Shown here piece by piece: positions 45,190-53,703 of a stretch of 60,521 nucleotides of DNA (position 1 is the first letter of the stretch; each line of letters begins with the position of its first letter). The notes below the pieces were generated by a model. The model had not been told where the DNA came from. It searched no databases and saw only the letters and a program-made list of their open reading frames with translations. Both the position numbers and the translations under genes were made by a program. Origin of the DNA: Draconibacterium orientale (GTDB taxonomy: Bacteria; Bacteroidota; Bacteroidia; Bacteroidales; UBA12170); the NCBI GenBank assembly GCA_020718205.1, contig DYSN01000006.1, positions 1 through 60,521 on the forward strand, in the 5' to 3' direction.

Positions 45190-46926
45190 TTAAAGGGTCT
45201 TTTTTACAGGCTTGTTTTTAATAATTCCGACCACCCGAAGGGCATTTGCATAGATGGTCCAGGTATGGGGAATGCTTCCGCCTGTAGGAATCCAACTTCC
45301 ATCAGTGATATAAAGATTCGATACGTCGTGGGCTCTGCAATCGGAATTGAGTACCGAGGTGTTTCTGTCGTGTCCAAACCGACATCCTCCGGCCACCAGA
45401 TTTGGAGGCGGATCCGAAGATATATTCCACTGTACATTCTTAGCTCCAATATGCATTAAAATCTCTTCCGCCTTCAATGCAAGCATTTTCCCCACTTCCA
45501 CATCGTGTGGATGTCCATGAATTCTGATATGTGCAACAGGGTCGCCCCATTGGTCTTTAACCGAGTCGCTGAGTTGAACAAAACAATCATCAGTTGGTAG
45601 CCAATCCACAAAAACTTCGAAATTGATTACTTTAACCTGAGTGAAATGATGAAGCAATTTTTTCTTAAAAGAGCTTCCATATTCCAGTTTCCCTTCCACA
45701 TCCCATTTTTGGTTGATGGCTCTCGTAATCCCATTGGGATGTTCCATAATAAAATCAATGGATCCACCCTTAACGGGAGTGGAGAAAGAATCTTCCTTTA
45801 GCTCGTACCATTTTTGGGTAGTTCGGTTGAGAAAAAGCCCGAATTGATTAAGCTTTTCCCAGGTTTCGGAGCTCATATCATCCTTGTAAAATTCACCACT
45901 TCCGCTTCCCCCACCGGCAAATATCAGGTTTTTCCCAACCTGACGGGAATTATTGGCCAACCCAAATGGAAAGTTTTTGCTTGGGCTCATAAGCAGAAGC
46001 CTGGAGGTTTCAATGGCCTGAGCAGCAATCACAAAGACATCGGCCTCCACTCTTGTTTTCTCATTCATTGTATTGTAAAACCAGGCCGCCATTACTTTAC
46101 CGCCATCTTCTTCCAACCTGAACACTTTAGAGTCGGGCAGAATAGTCAGGTTTCCGCCGGCCATTGCTTTGTCTAAGAGTGCCACTCTGCTGCTGCTTTT
46201 GGCATCGCTGCTGCAGCCATAGCTCCCGCAATACCCTGAATAGTAGCAGGCTTTTCGTTGTCCAACGGGAACACTCAATATGGCACGTGGCAGGGGAACG
46301 ATTCCAAAATGATGCTGCTGGCTGGCTTCATCGAGCCATTGTGCCAGAATGTTTTCCTGAAGCGGGGGATAGGGAAAGTCTGAAGTGGAGCGTGGTTCCT
46401 GCCAGTGGTGGGGTATCACTTTGCCCGAAATGCCTATCAGGCTTTCTGTTTGGGTATAATAGGGTTCCAAATCAAGATAACTGATAGGCCAATTGGCAAT
46501 ATTGGCTCCTTTTATGGGGCCATATGTTGTAAGGAGTTGAAAATCCGATGGTTTAAGCCGACCAAAATACCCACTCATAAAATTAGTCGATCCTCCCACA
46601 CAATTGCCATTCCAAAAATCCTGTCCTGTTTCTGCATTCGATCGGGCCTTCCATTCACCATCCTTGTCCCGTTTTTCTATCACCTGCGGTTCGTCGCGTA
46701 AATTTGGAGTATAAACACTTCTTCGGCTGGTTAGAATTTCGTCTTTGGTAAAATCCTTAGTCTTTATCCGGGGACCTTTCTCCAAAACCAAAACGCTGAA
46801 ACCTGCCATAGCAAGCTCGTAGGCCACAGGACCGGCTCCGGCACCGCTGCCCACTATACAAATATCGTATTTGGTGGTTTTAGTCAAAATTGGTGGGTTT
46901 AAGATTTTTATTGAGATATACTCCAT
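45190..46926 (-). CDS. GMC-family FAD oxidoreductase
   Basis: 578 residues. FAD-binding 'DICIVGSGAGAGPVAYELAMAGFSVLVLEKGPRI' (about 20-55), 'GQDFWNGNCVGGSTNFMSGYFGR', and a C-terminal GMC_oxred_C domain with 'AGGCRFGHDRNTSVLNSDCRAHDVSNLYITDGSWIPTGGSIPHTWTIYANALR'. It would oxidise a sugar or alcohol group and pass electrons to a quinone or cytochrome. It has no signal peptide of its own; the overlapping Tat-signal subunit probably carries it across the membrane. The start overlaps the upstream gene by 47 bp. Confidence 0.9.
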   Translation of the reverse strand: MEYISIKILNPPILTKTTKYDICIVGSGAGAGPVAYELAMAGFSVLVLEKGPRIKTKDFTKDEILTSRRSVYTPNLRDEPQVIEKRDKDGEWKARSNAETGQDFWNGNCVGGSTNFMSGYFGRLKPSDFQLLTTYGPIKGANIANWPISYLDLEPYYTQTESLIGISGKVIPHHWQEPRSTSDFPYPPLQENILAQWLDEASQQHHFGIVPLPRAILSVPVGQRKACYYSGYCGSYGCSSDAKSSSRVALLDKAMAGGNLTILPDSKVFRLEEDGGKVMAAWFYNTMNEKTRVEADVFVIAAQAIETSRLLLMSPSKNFPFGLANNSRQVGKNLIFAGGGSGSGEFYKDDMSSETWEKLNQFGLFLNRTTQKWYELKEDSFSTPVKGGSIDFIMEHPNGITRAINQKWDVEGKLEYGSSFKKKLLHHFTQVKVINFEVFVDWLPTDDCFVQLSDSVKDQWGDPVAHIRIHGHPHDVEVGKMLALKAEEILMHIGAKNVQWNISSDPPPNLVAGGCRFGHDRNTSVLNSDCRAHDVSNLYITDGSWIPTGGSIPHTWTIYANALRVVGIIKNKPVKKTL

Positions 46927-47518
46927 ATTTTAATGCTTCCGCGGGTCGGGGCTCACCGGGATTGTGATTCAACCATTTCCATCCCGTTTGCTCTAAATTG
47001 CAACCATAAATAGGATCGGCCAGCAGTGCCTCCAGAATCAGATTCAGCAGCAAGCTGAACCAGAAGACTCCCCAATCTTCGGCATAAATGGCCAGGAGAA
47101 CCTTTTGCCGTCCTCCGGAATCCAAAGAAATGAAACTATTTCCGGCGGTTTCAAGAGCCGTTTCGTCGGTCCATCCCATTCCTCGCCGAATATAGGCTCT
47201 TTCATCGGCATCATAATTATCATCTGTCAAAACCCATTGAAGGTAGCCATGAGCATTGATATCACGGGCACCGGGGCCAAGGCCGTCGTTGGGAAAAAGA
47301 AACTCCTGAACATATTGAATCAGAAGTAGTTCGGAAGGCAATAGTTTACTGCTCCTTTCCTGAGATTCAGTTCGTTGGCACGAGACCCAAACGGGTAACT
47401 GACTTAGCGAAAATCCCGCCGCTAAATAGCCCAAAAACCTTCGTCTGCTCATACCAATCAGGGTTTTTTCTCTATATTTATAGTATTTGCTGTTGGGTCT
47501 TCGAAAAGCACGTGCCAT
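46880..47518 (-). CDS. Gluconate 2-dehydrogenase subunit 3-like protein with Tat signal
   Basis: 212 residues. 'SRRRFLGYLAAGFSLSQLPVWVSC' (about 24-47) is a twin-arginine signal followed by a hydrophobic stretch and Cys47, possibly lipidated. The rest matches the small subunit of membrane-bound gluconate/sugar dehydrogenases ('DINAHGYLQWVL', 'WKWLNHNPGEPRPAEALKYG'). The GMC enzyme downstream overlaps it, as is usual for this pair. Met23 is an alternative start. No cytochrome c subunit is nearby. Confidence 0.85.
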   Translation of the reverse strand: MARAFRRPNSKYYKYREKTLIGMSRRRFLGYLAAGFSLSQLPVWVSCQRTESQERSSKLLPSELLLIQYVQEFLFPNDGLGPGARDINAHGYLQWVLTDDNYDADERAYIRRGMGWTDETALETAGNSFISLDSGGRQKVLLAIYAEDWGVFWFSLLLNLILEALLADPIYGCNLEQTGWKWLNHNPGEPRPAEALKYGVYLNKNLKPTNFD

Positions 47519-47772
47519 AAACTCTCACTTCTCTTTTTGGTGAGGCGTAAAATTATTAAAATTTCAATGGGTCAAAACAAGCTATTGAAAAGAACATTTT
47601 CAATAAAATGTTCTACTTGAAAAATGAATATCAAGGGATGTTTTATGGCTTAAAAAGAGTTCCCTTTTCAACAAACCTTGTTTCATATCTTTATTTTGAA
47701 CAACCCCTAAATGCTGGATATTGTGGGTTTTTCGGGGGTAAAAAAAATATTTTTAAATTATCTAATCTATTG

Positions 47773-47780
47773 TACATTTG
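47773..47780 (+). promoter_or_regulatory. -7 promoter box of the PpiD-like gene
   Basis: TACATTTG, full TAnnTTTG match, 24 bp before the ATG at 47805; it overlaps a longer in-frame opening at 47778, which is therefore rejected. Confidence 0.65.
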
Positions 47781-47804
47781 CAGCTTGTAAAAAAATTAAG
47801 TTTT

Positions 47805-49919
47805 ATGGCCGCAATAGGACAAATTAGAAGACACTATGCATTACTCGTAGCAATTATTGGAATTGCTCTTGCCGCCTTTGTTTTAGGCGATTTATTTAAA
47901 GCCACTCCCCAGCAAGCAATCAATATTGGGGTGGTTAATGGAGAAGAAATCAGTTATCGCGATTTTAGCGTAGAGGCCGATAAAGCCATCGAAGCTGAGA
48001 AAAAAAATAAACAAACTGCGCAGCTAACTTCATCCGAAGTATTCAGGATCAAACAAAGTACATGGACAAAAATGGTGAAAGAAATTATCATGAAAAGCGA
48101 ACTCGAAGAGCTCGGTTTAACTGTTACCACCGACGAGTTGTTTGATTTGGTTCAGGGCGACCGTCCTCACCGCTATATCACACAGTATTTTACCGATCCT
48201 GCTACCGGTCAGTTCAACGGTCAGCTTGTGCTTCAATATCTTCAAACCTTAGACCAAATGCCCCGCGAAAGCCAGTTGCAGTGGATTGAGTTCGAAAGAG
48301 CCATTAAAGAGGATCAATTGAATACCAAATTCAACAATTTAATATCCAAAGGTTATTATGTTCCAAAAGCACTCGCTAAATTGGCCGATACCAAAAGAGA
48401 AGCTCAGGTTGAAGTTCAGTTTGTGGCTCAACCCTACACAGCTATCCCCGATAATCAGGTAACGGTTACCGATGCCGACTACGAAAAATATTACCAGGAT
48501 AACAAAGAAGACTTTAAACAAGACGAAACCCGCGACATAGAATATGTTGTATTCGAGGTTAAACCTTCCGACGAAGACAGAGAGTTTCATAAAGCAAAAT
48601 TCGATGATACTTACAACGAATTAAAAAAGCTTTCTTTGATAGACGTGCCGGTTTTCGTTAACTCAGCTTCCGATAAAAACTATGTCGATAAATGGTATAA
48701 ACAGGGCGAACTTCCTCTTCAGGTTGAAAATCTGATGTTTATGGCCGAACCCGGAACCACCGTTGCACCTTATATCAGCAACAATACTCTTAACTCAGCC
48801 ATTTTATTGGAAAGAGCTGCTCGTCCCGACTCACTCAAGGCTTCACATATTCTTATTGCATATGCAGGCGCCAACAGTGCCGGTGAAGATGTGAAAAGAA
48901 TTAAACCCGCTGCACAGCGTTTAGCCGACAGTTTACTAACCGTTGTAAAGAAGAACCCCGCTAGCATAGAATATCTGGCCATTGCTCTTTCTAACGACGG
49001 TGCAGTGAAACAAAATAAAGGCCACTACGATTGGTTTCCCGATGGTCAAATGGTTCCGGAATTCAACGAAGCTGTGGCCAATGGAAAAGAAGGCGACGTG
49101 GTGATGGTTGAAACCGTTTTTGGTTTTCACGTTATTCGAATCGATGGAAAGAAAAACGTTTCCGATAAAGTGAAAGTAGCACTTCTCGAAAGAAAAATTG
49201 AAGCCGGTAACCAAACTTTCCAGGATTTCTACGTGAAAGCCAACGAGTTTGCAAGCAAGTGTAAATCTTCTAATTTCGATAAAGTGGTTCAGGAGATGGG
49301 ACTCAATAAGCGCTCTCTCACCGATTTAACTGCCATGCAGGAAAATATTCCCGGTCAGGTAGAAGGTCGTCAGGTAATAACCTGGGCTTTTAATGCCGAC
49401 CGCAAGATTTCAGAATTAAATCTCTTCGATATGGGCGGAAGCTATATTGTTTCTATACTAACCAAAATTAAACCAGAAGGTTATGCCACTTTGGCCGATG
49501 TTAAGCAAAACATTACCCCTGCCGTTACCAATCTTAAAAAAGGCGATGTTATCATTGATAAAATGAAAAGCTCCGGTAATCTGAATAACCTTTCTGCATT
49601 AGCATCTGAGTTTAATACCACCGTGAGCAATGCGAATCTTACCTTCGATGCCACCAGCATTCCTGGTTTTGGCCCCGAAGCCGAAGCTATTGGTGCTGCC
49701 GTGGCAATGGAAAGCGGTGCAACAGCCGGCACTATCAAAGGAAGTAAAGCCGTTTTCGTTTTTAAAGCCTTAGATAAACGCCCCGCAACGGTTAAAAGCA
49801 GCTATGAAGACATGGTAAAACAAATGACCAACCGTTTCATCTCTTCTGTAAATTTCAGAATGTATAAAGCTATTGAAGACGAAGTAGAAATAGTTGACAA
49901 CCGTCATATATTCTATTAG
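47805..49919 (+). CDS. Periplasmic peptidyl-prolyl isomerase / foldase (PpiD/SurA-like)
   Basis: 704 residues. One N-terminal helix (about 10-30, 'ALLVAIIGIALAAFVLG') anchors it in the inner membrane. A SurA_N-type chaperone segment follows, then a parvulin (PpiC) domain recognised at 'KASHILIAYAGA' and 'NKGHYDWFPDGQMVPEFNEAVANGKEGDVVMVETVFGFHVIRID'. The C-terminal third is an extra helical region. It helps fold outer-membrane proteins. Single gene with promoter and terminator. Confidence 0.92.
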   Translation: MAAIGQIRRHYALLVAIIGIALAAFVLGDLFKATPQQAINIGVVNGEEISYRDFSVEADKAIEAEKKNKQTAQLTSSEVFRIKQSTWTKMVKEIIMKSELEELGLTVTTDELFDLVQGDRPHRYITQYFTDPATGQFNGQLVLQYLQTLDQMPRESQLQWIEFERAIKEDQLNTKFNNLISKGYYVPKALAKLADTKREAQVEVQFVAQPYTAIPDNQVTVTDADYEKYYQDNKEDFKQDETRDIEYVVFEVKPSDEDREFHKAKFDDTYNELKKLSLIDVPVFVNSASDKNYVDKWYKQGELPLQVENLMFMAEPGTTVAPYISNNTLNSAILLERAARPDSLKASHILIAYAGANSAGEDVKRIKPAAQRLADSLLTVVKKNPASIEYLAIALSNDGAVKQNKGHYDWFPDGQMVPEFNEAVANGKEGDVVMVETVFGFHVIRIDGKKNVSDKVKVALLERKIEAGNQTFQDFYVKANEFASKCKSSNFDKVVQEMGLNKRSLTDLTAMQENIPGQVEGRQVITWAFNADRKISELNLFDMGGSYIVSILTKIKPEGYATLADVKQNITPAVTNLKKGDVIIDKMKSSGNLNNLSALASEFNTTVSNANLTFDATSIPGFGPEAEAIGAAVAMESGATAGTIKGSKAVFVFKALDKRPATVKSSYEDMVKQMTNRFISSVNFRMYKAIEDEVEIVDNRHIFY

Positions 49920-49947
49920 TCTATTGAGCTAAACCCCCTAATAGAAG

Positions 49948-49977
49948 CCTCCCCGGAAATTCCAGGGAGGTTTTTTT
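49948..49977 (+). terminator. Terminator after the PpiD-like gene
   Basis: CCTCCC (49948-49953) pairs with GGGAGG (49965-49970), followed by seven T. Confidence 0.85.
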
Positions 49978-50089
49978 ATGCCCTTTCATTTCTGCCAATT
50001 GAAAAATGAGATCTTAGGTATGTTTCCTAAATACTTTTGAATAGGTTAAGTTTTCACAGAATAGCGAGTCGAATCATTTATTCTTTATT

Positions 50090-50097
50090 TATCTTTG
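50090..50097 (+). promoter_or_regulatory. -7 promoter box of the frameshifted barrel gene
   Basis: TATCTTTG, full TAnnTTTG match, 55 bp before the ATG at 50153. Confidence 0.55.
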
Positions 50098-50152
50098 ATG
50101 CTACATAAGCACAAAACAATAACTCAATAATAATTCAACAACCTGTTCATTC

Positions 50153-50844
50153 ATGAAACGAATATTTCTTTTCCTTCTCATGGGGTTTATTCTCCTAAAT
50201 TCGGGCTATTCTCAGGATACAACTCATGAATCTAAGCGAATATCAATAAACATTTCCCCAACACCTTTGTTCGACTCTTATTCACGGTTTCGATTTGGTA
50301 TGGACTATAAAATTGGCTCAAAAATGGCGGTTGGCCTTGACTTTGGAATAGGTAGCTCTGATTTTGTTTCCTTCAATTCAACTGATGCGCATGGAAATTT
50401 CAGTAAAAAACACCAAAAAGTATTTGAAATAAGGCCTGAGATCAAGTTGTATTTGACCAATAAAAAATGGTCATCATGGTATTTGGCCACAGAGTTTTTC
50501 TATATAAACAAGGAGCGAAAATATAACGACGACTATTTTTATCCCGAAGAACCCGGTATTGAAATACATTATGACAGCGCTTTATTTCATAGCGAAAAAT
50601 GGGGATGCATGTGAAAATAGGATTGGAGTTATTGGCCGGCAAAATAGTGAAATTCGACATATTTGGGGGCTTGGGTATTGCAAGCCGAAACAATTATTAT
50701 ACACAGGTGGCCTATAGAGAAGAGGAGTATTTTTCAGAAGAAAAGGGCTTGCTTCTTTTTAACAACTACCGCTATGAAGGAAGTAAAATAATCCCCCATA
50801 TTACTTTGGGCTTTCGGATAGGATTTGTTGTGTTTGATGATTAA
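50153..50844 (+). pseudogene. Outer membrane beta-barrel gene with one frameshift
   Basis: Frame one (50153-50614) begins with a signal peptide (MKRIFLFLLMGFILLNSGYSQ) and barrel-like strands ('SRFRFGMDYKIGSKMAVGLDFGIG') and stops 5 residues after '...SALFHSEK'. The sequence continues in the -1 frame from 50599 ('MGMHVKIGLELLAGKIVKFDIFGGLGIASR') to 50844, ending with a strand 'ITLGFRIGFVVFDD'. Joined, the product would be about 230 residues, similar to the intact barrel at 25923. The break lies in AAAAATGGGG, so a one-base indel in a homopolymer is likely, either in the genome or as a sequencing error. Confidence 0.7.
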
Positions 50845-50914
50845 ATTTAATTCAACTTCTGCTGGCAATCCGGTTCAACTTGATAAATCCAAGTGTTGAA
50901 TTCAATGAATTTCG

Positions 50915-51571
50915 TCAATTCGAAAACACAAACTGCAAAATATTGGCTCCCATTTTCAAAGCTTCTATTCTCTTTTCATCCGAATCGTTGTGAACTGAGG
51001 CATTTTCCCAGCCATCGCCCAAATCGCATTCGTAGGTGTAAAAGCAAACTAATCTTCCTTCGTAGGTGAGTCCAAATCCTTGTGGAGGTTTATTGTCATG
51101 CTCATGAATCTTGGGCAAACCATCCGGAAACTTGTACTTCTGATGGTAAATGGGATGATTGAACGATAACTCTTCGAATTCCAATTCCGGAAAAACTTTT
51201 TTCATTTCCCCACGAATATAGGGATCCATGCCATAGTTGTCATCTATATGCAAAAATCCGCCGGCAAGCAGATAATTTCGCAAATTAGTTGCTTCCTGCG
51301 CAGAGAATACCACATTCCCATGACCTGTCATATGAACGAAAGGATAATTAAAAATATCGCGGTCAATGGGTTCAATAGTTTTATAATCATCGTCAAGAGT
51401 CATTTTTAACTCATCGTTGCAAAAGGCAATAAGGTTGGGTAACGAAGTAGGGTTGGCATACCAGTCGCCCCCTCCGCTGTATTTCAGCAGTGCCAGTTTA
51501 ACGGGTTTTTGAGCCGAAATAGTCAGACTAAAGAGACTAAACAGGCTGATAAATAGGAGCTTGTAGTTCAT
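50915..51571 (-). CDS. DUF4159 exported protein
   Basis: 218 residues. Signal peptide 1-20 (ends TISA). The DUF4159 signature is clear: 'LALLKYSGGGDWYANPTSLPNLIAFCNDELKMT', 'HMTGHGNVVFSAQEATNLRNYLLAGGFLHIDDNYGMD', 'IYHQKYKFPDG'. The fold resembles glutamine-amidotransferase-like/ThuA domains but no catalytic triad can be assigned. Last gene of the run T9SS-rsmE-trx-DUF4159; 4 bp after trx. Confidence 0.85.
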   Translation of the reverse strand: MNYKLLFISLFSLFSLTISAQKPVKLALLKYSGGGDWYANPTSLPNLIAFCNDELKMTLDDDYKTIEPIDRDIFNYPFVHMTGHGNVVFSAQEATNLRNYLLAGGFLHIDDNYGMDPYIRGEMKKVFPELEFEELSFNHPIYHQKYKFPDGLPKIHEHDNKPPQGFGLTYEGRLVCFYTYECDLGDGWENASVHNDSDEKRIEALKMGANILQFVFSN

Positions 51572-51575
51572 TATT

Positions 51576-51872
51576 TTATTGATGCTGTTTAATGATTTGT
51601 ACCAACTGGGGAGCTTGTATTACTCCAGACTGCCTGAATTTCTGTTCGCCATTCTTGTAAATAGCCAAAGTGGGAACATTCCTTATTTGGAGTTGCTGAG
51701 CGATGGCGGGATTTTTGTCAACGTCGATTTTAATAATTCTAACATCATCTCCAAGCTGGTCTTTTACCTGTTTTAAAATTGGAGGCATCATTTTGCAGGG
51801 GCCACACCATTCAGCCGAAAAATCGACCAAAACAGGAATTTCGCTTTTGATTATGTCAAAAAAATTCGCCAT
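51576..51872 (-). CDS. trxA: Thioredoxin
   Basis: 98 residues, slightly shorter than E. coli TrxA. Active site Trp22-Cys23-Gly-Pro-Cys26 and cis-Pro in 'NVPTLAIYKNG'. No signal peptide, so cytoplasmic. Candidate reductant for MsrC at 26704 and others. It starts 5 bp after rsmE. Confidence 0.93.
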   Translation of the reverse strand: MANFFDIIKSEIPVLVDFSAEWCGPCKMMPPILKQVKDQLGDDVRIIKIDVDKNPAIAQQLQIRNVPTLAIYKNGEQKFRQSGVIQAPQLVQIIKQHQ

Positions 51873-51877
51873 ATATT

Positions 51878-52582
51878 TTAAAATTTATTGATCAAGGCAA
51901 CACTGTGACAAGCCACAATGGCTGCGGTTTCTGTTCGCAACCGGGAGGTGGAAAGACTCACAGGTACAAATCCCTGCTCAGTAGCCTTTTGAAATTCAGC
52001 GGGTGAAAATCCACCTTCGGGACCTATTAAAATAAGCACATTCTCCTTAGCCTTCACATACTTCTCAATCCGATCTTCTTTGCTTGCTTCGCACCATGCA
52101 ATGAGTTTAACACCATCGAAGGGCCTTTGAATAAATTGGTCGAATTTGGTCATTCCCTCAAGCTCCGGATGCCAGGCCTTCAGGCTTTGTTTCATGGCCG
52201 ATGTTATAATTTTGTTTAGCCTGGCAGGTTTAATATCCTTACGTTCAGAGTGTTCTGATAATATCGAAATTATCCTGTCAATTCCTATTTCAGTAGATTT
52301 TTCCAAAAACCACTCAAATCGATCTATGCTTTTTGTTGGGGCAATGGCTAAATGTAGCTCATACGGTTTGGGCTCATAGTTTTCAATAATTTCTGAAACT
52401 TGCACTAAACAGCTTTTAGCATGAATCTCCACAATTTTCGATGGCATCCAGTTTCCCTTTCCATCGGTTAAAACTACTTCACAGCCCACAAAGAGCCGCA
52501 AAACCCTTGCCGCATGTTGCGATTCCTCCTGCGATATCTGATAAAAACCGCCATCAATATCAGGAGTATAGAAGAGATGCAT
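51878..52582 (-). CDS. rsmE: 16S rRNA (uracil-1498-N3)-methyltransferase
   Basis: 234 residues, SPOUT fold. 'HAARVLRL' near the N-terminus, 'LIGPEGGFSPAEF' (SAM-binding knot) and 'LSTSRLRTETAAIVACHSV' are the RsmE signatures. The ATG shares a base with the TAA of the upstream T9SS gene (TAATG), so the two are translationally coupled. Confidence 0.95.
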   Translation of the reverse strand: MHLFYTPDIDGGFYQISQEESQHAARVLRLFVGCEVVLTDGKGNWMPSKIVEIHAKSCLVQVSEIIENYEPKPYELHLAIAPTKSIDRFEWFLEKSTEIGIDRIISILSEHSERKDIKPARLNKIITSAMKQSLKAWHPELEGMTKFDQFIQRPFDGVKLIAWCEASKEDRIEKYVKAKENVLILIGPEGGFSPAEFQKATEQGFVPVSLSTSRLRTETAAIVACHSVALINKF

Positions 52583-53571
52583 TATTCTTTAATGATTTTT
52601 TGTGTGGTTGAGCTTTCTGAGTTGATAATCTGTAAAAGGTACAAGCCCTTATTCAGATGAGTCAGTGGCAGTAGAGCCTGAGTATCGTTTATCTGGAATT
52701 CTTCAACCTTTTTTCCGCTGTAATCAAATATCAGAATATGGTTGTTGCCAGCGGGTAACTGATTTAAATTTAAATTGTTTGTGAAAGGATTGGGACCTGC
52801 AACAATTTGATTATCACCAATCTCGTCTGTGCCTTCGCAAATATCAACATAATACACATCTTTATATTCCGGGCTTGTATAGGGTCCTTCCTCTACAAAT
52901 AGTGAAATACTATCGGAACCAAAATAGAGATCGCTGTATTCAAGCATATAGGGGCCCATGCCACTGCCGGAAAGAACTTGAACATTTTCACCAAAATTCC
53001 AGTTGTATGTAGCATCGGCTGTTGCATTTCCTGTATAGGTTACGCTAAAAGCACCCCAATTATTACAAACGATATTACCAAAGGAGTATTGCACTTCAAA
53101 ATCGGCATGAAGCTTGGGTTCAATAGTCACCACAAACGAAGAATCCGTCATCTGCCCCACGCTCACTGGAAAACCGGAAACATCGATAAACATTTCAATG
53201 GTCATTATTAAATTATAATCGCCCCAGCTTCCAATGGCTGGAGTGCCAAAAACACTCACACATTTGGGGGTGGCAGGGTAAAATGAACAATTGTTATTCT
53301 GACATTGATAGGTCATTCCGGGAGGAATATTTCCCATAGATACCAGATCGATATGATGAACCTGATTCCCAAAAACTTCCGACATGGCAATAATGGTAAT
53401 GGTTTGTTCATAGTATTCATCCTCCACAGCATTGGGAAATTCTGTGGGACAATATTCTCCGTCACCATCCGGATCGGTACAATTGGGATCGGGAGTGCAT
53501 TGAGCCGATGCCATATTTTGAGATAGTAAAAACACCATTCCAAGCAAAAAGAGCGATAATAATTTTTTCAT
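52582..53571 (-). CDS. Secreted T9SS-sorted protein
   Basis: 329 residues. Signal peptide 1-23 (ends MASA), then Cys-containing region ('CTPDPNCTDPDGDGEYCPTEFP') and immunoglobulin/PKD-like strands ('HADFEVQYSFGNIVCNNWGAFSVTYTGNATADATYNWNFG'). The last ~75 residues ('IVAGPNPFTNNLNLNQLPAG' to 'SSTTQKIIKE') form a T9SS sorting domain. Function unknown. Its link to rsmE is conserved operon-wise only in that it shares a promoter. Confidence 0.82.
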   Translation of the reverse strand: MKKLLSLFLLGMVFLLSQNMASAQCTPDPNCTDPDGDGEYCPTEFPNAVEDEYYEQTITIIAMSEVFGNQVHHIDLVSMGNIPPGMTYQCQNNNCSFYPATPKCVSVFGTPAIGSWGDYNLIMTIEMFIDVSGFPVSVGQMTDSSFVVTIEPKLHADFEVQYSFGNIVCNNWGAFSVTYTGNATADATYNWNFGENVQVLSGSGMGPYMLEYSDLYFGSDSISLFVEEGPYTSPEYKDVYYVDICEGTDEIGDNQIVAGPNPFTNNLNLNQLPAGNNHILIFDYSGKKVEEFQINDTQALLPLTHLNKGLYLLQIINSESSTTQKIIKE

Positions 53572-53593
53572 AGTTCAAATATTGATTGTTTAA

Positions 53594-53624
53594 CAAAAAT
53601 ATACCAAGAAATAAGGATGCAAAA
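53594..53624 (-). promoter_or_regulatory. Promoter of the T9SS-rsmE-trx-DUF4159 operon
   Basis: On the minus strand TTTTG (53624-53620), an 18-bp spacer and TATTTTTG (53601-53594), 22 bp before the ATG at 53571. Confidence 0.75.
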
Positions 53625-53671
53625 TACCTTTATTGGAAGGTTCTTACCGACAAAAGTACTAAAAACTCTCT

Positions 53672-53679
53672 TATCTTTG
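53672..53679 (+). promoter_or_regulatory. -7 promoter box of the M28 peptidase gene
   Basis: TATCTTTG, full TAnnTTTG match, 24 bp before the ATG at 53704. Confidence 0.65.
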
Positions 53680-53703
53680 CCACCTAATCAAAAACACTAA
53701 CAA

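Noticed and set aside
47608-47790. 60-codon frame before the PpiD-like gene
   Set aside because: It overlaps the promoter box of the next gene and has no family resemblance.
50590-50602. Programmed -1 frameshift in the barrel gene
   Set aside because: The run does not fit a tandem X XXY YYZ slippery site and no stimulating hairpin is evident; mutation or sequencing error is simpler.
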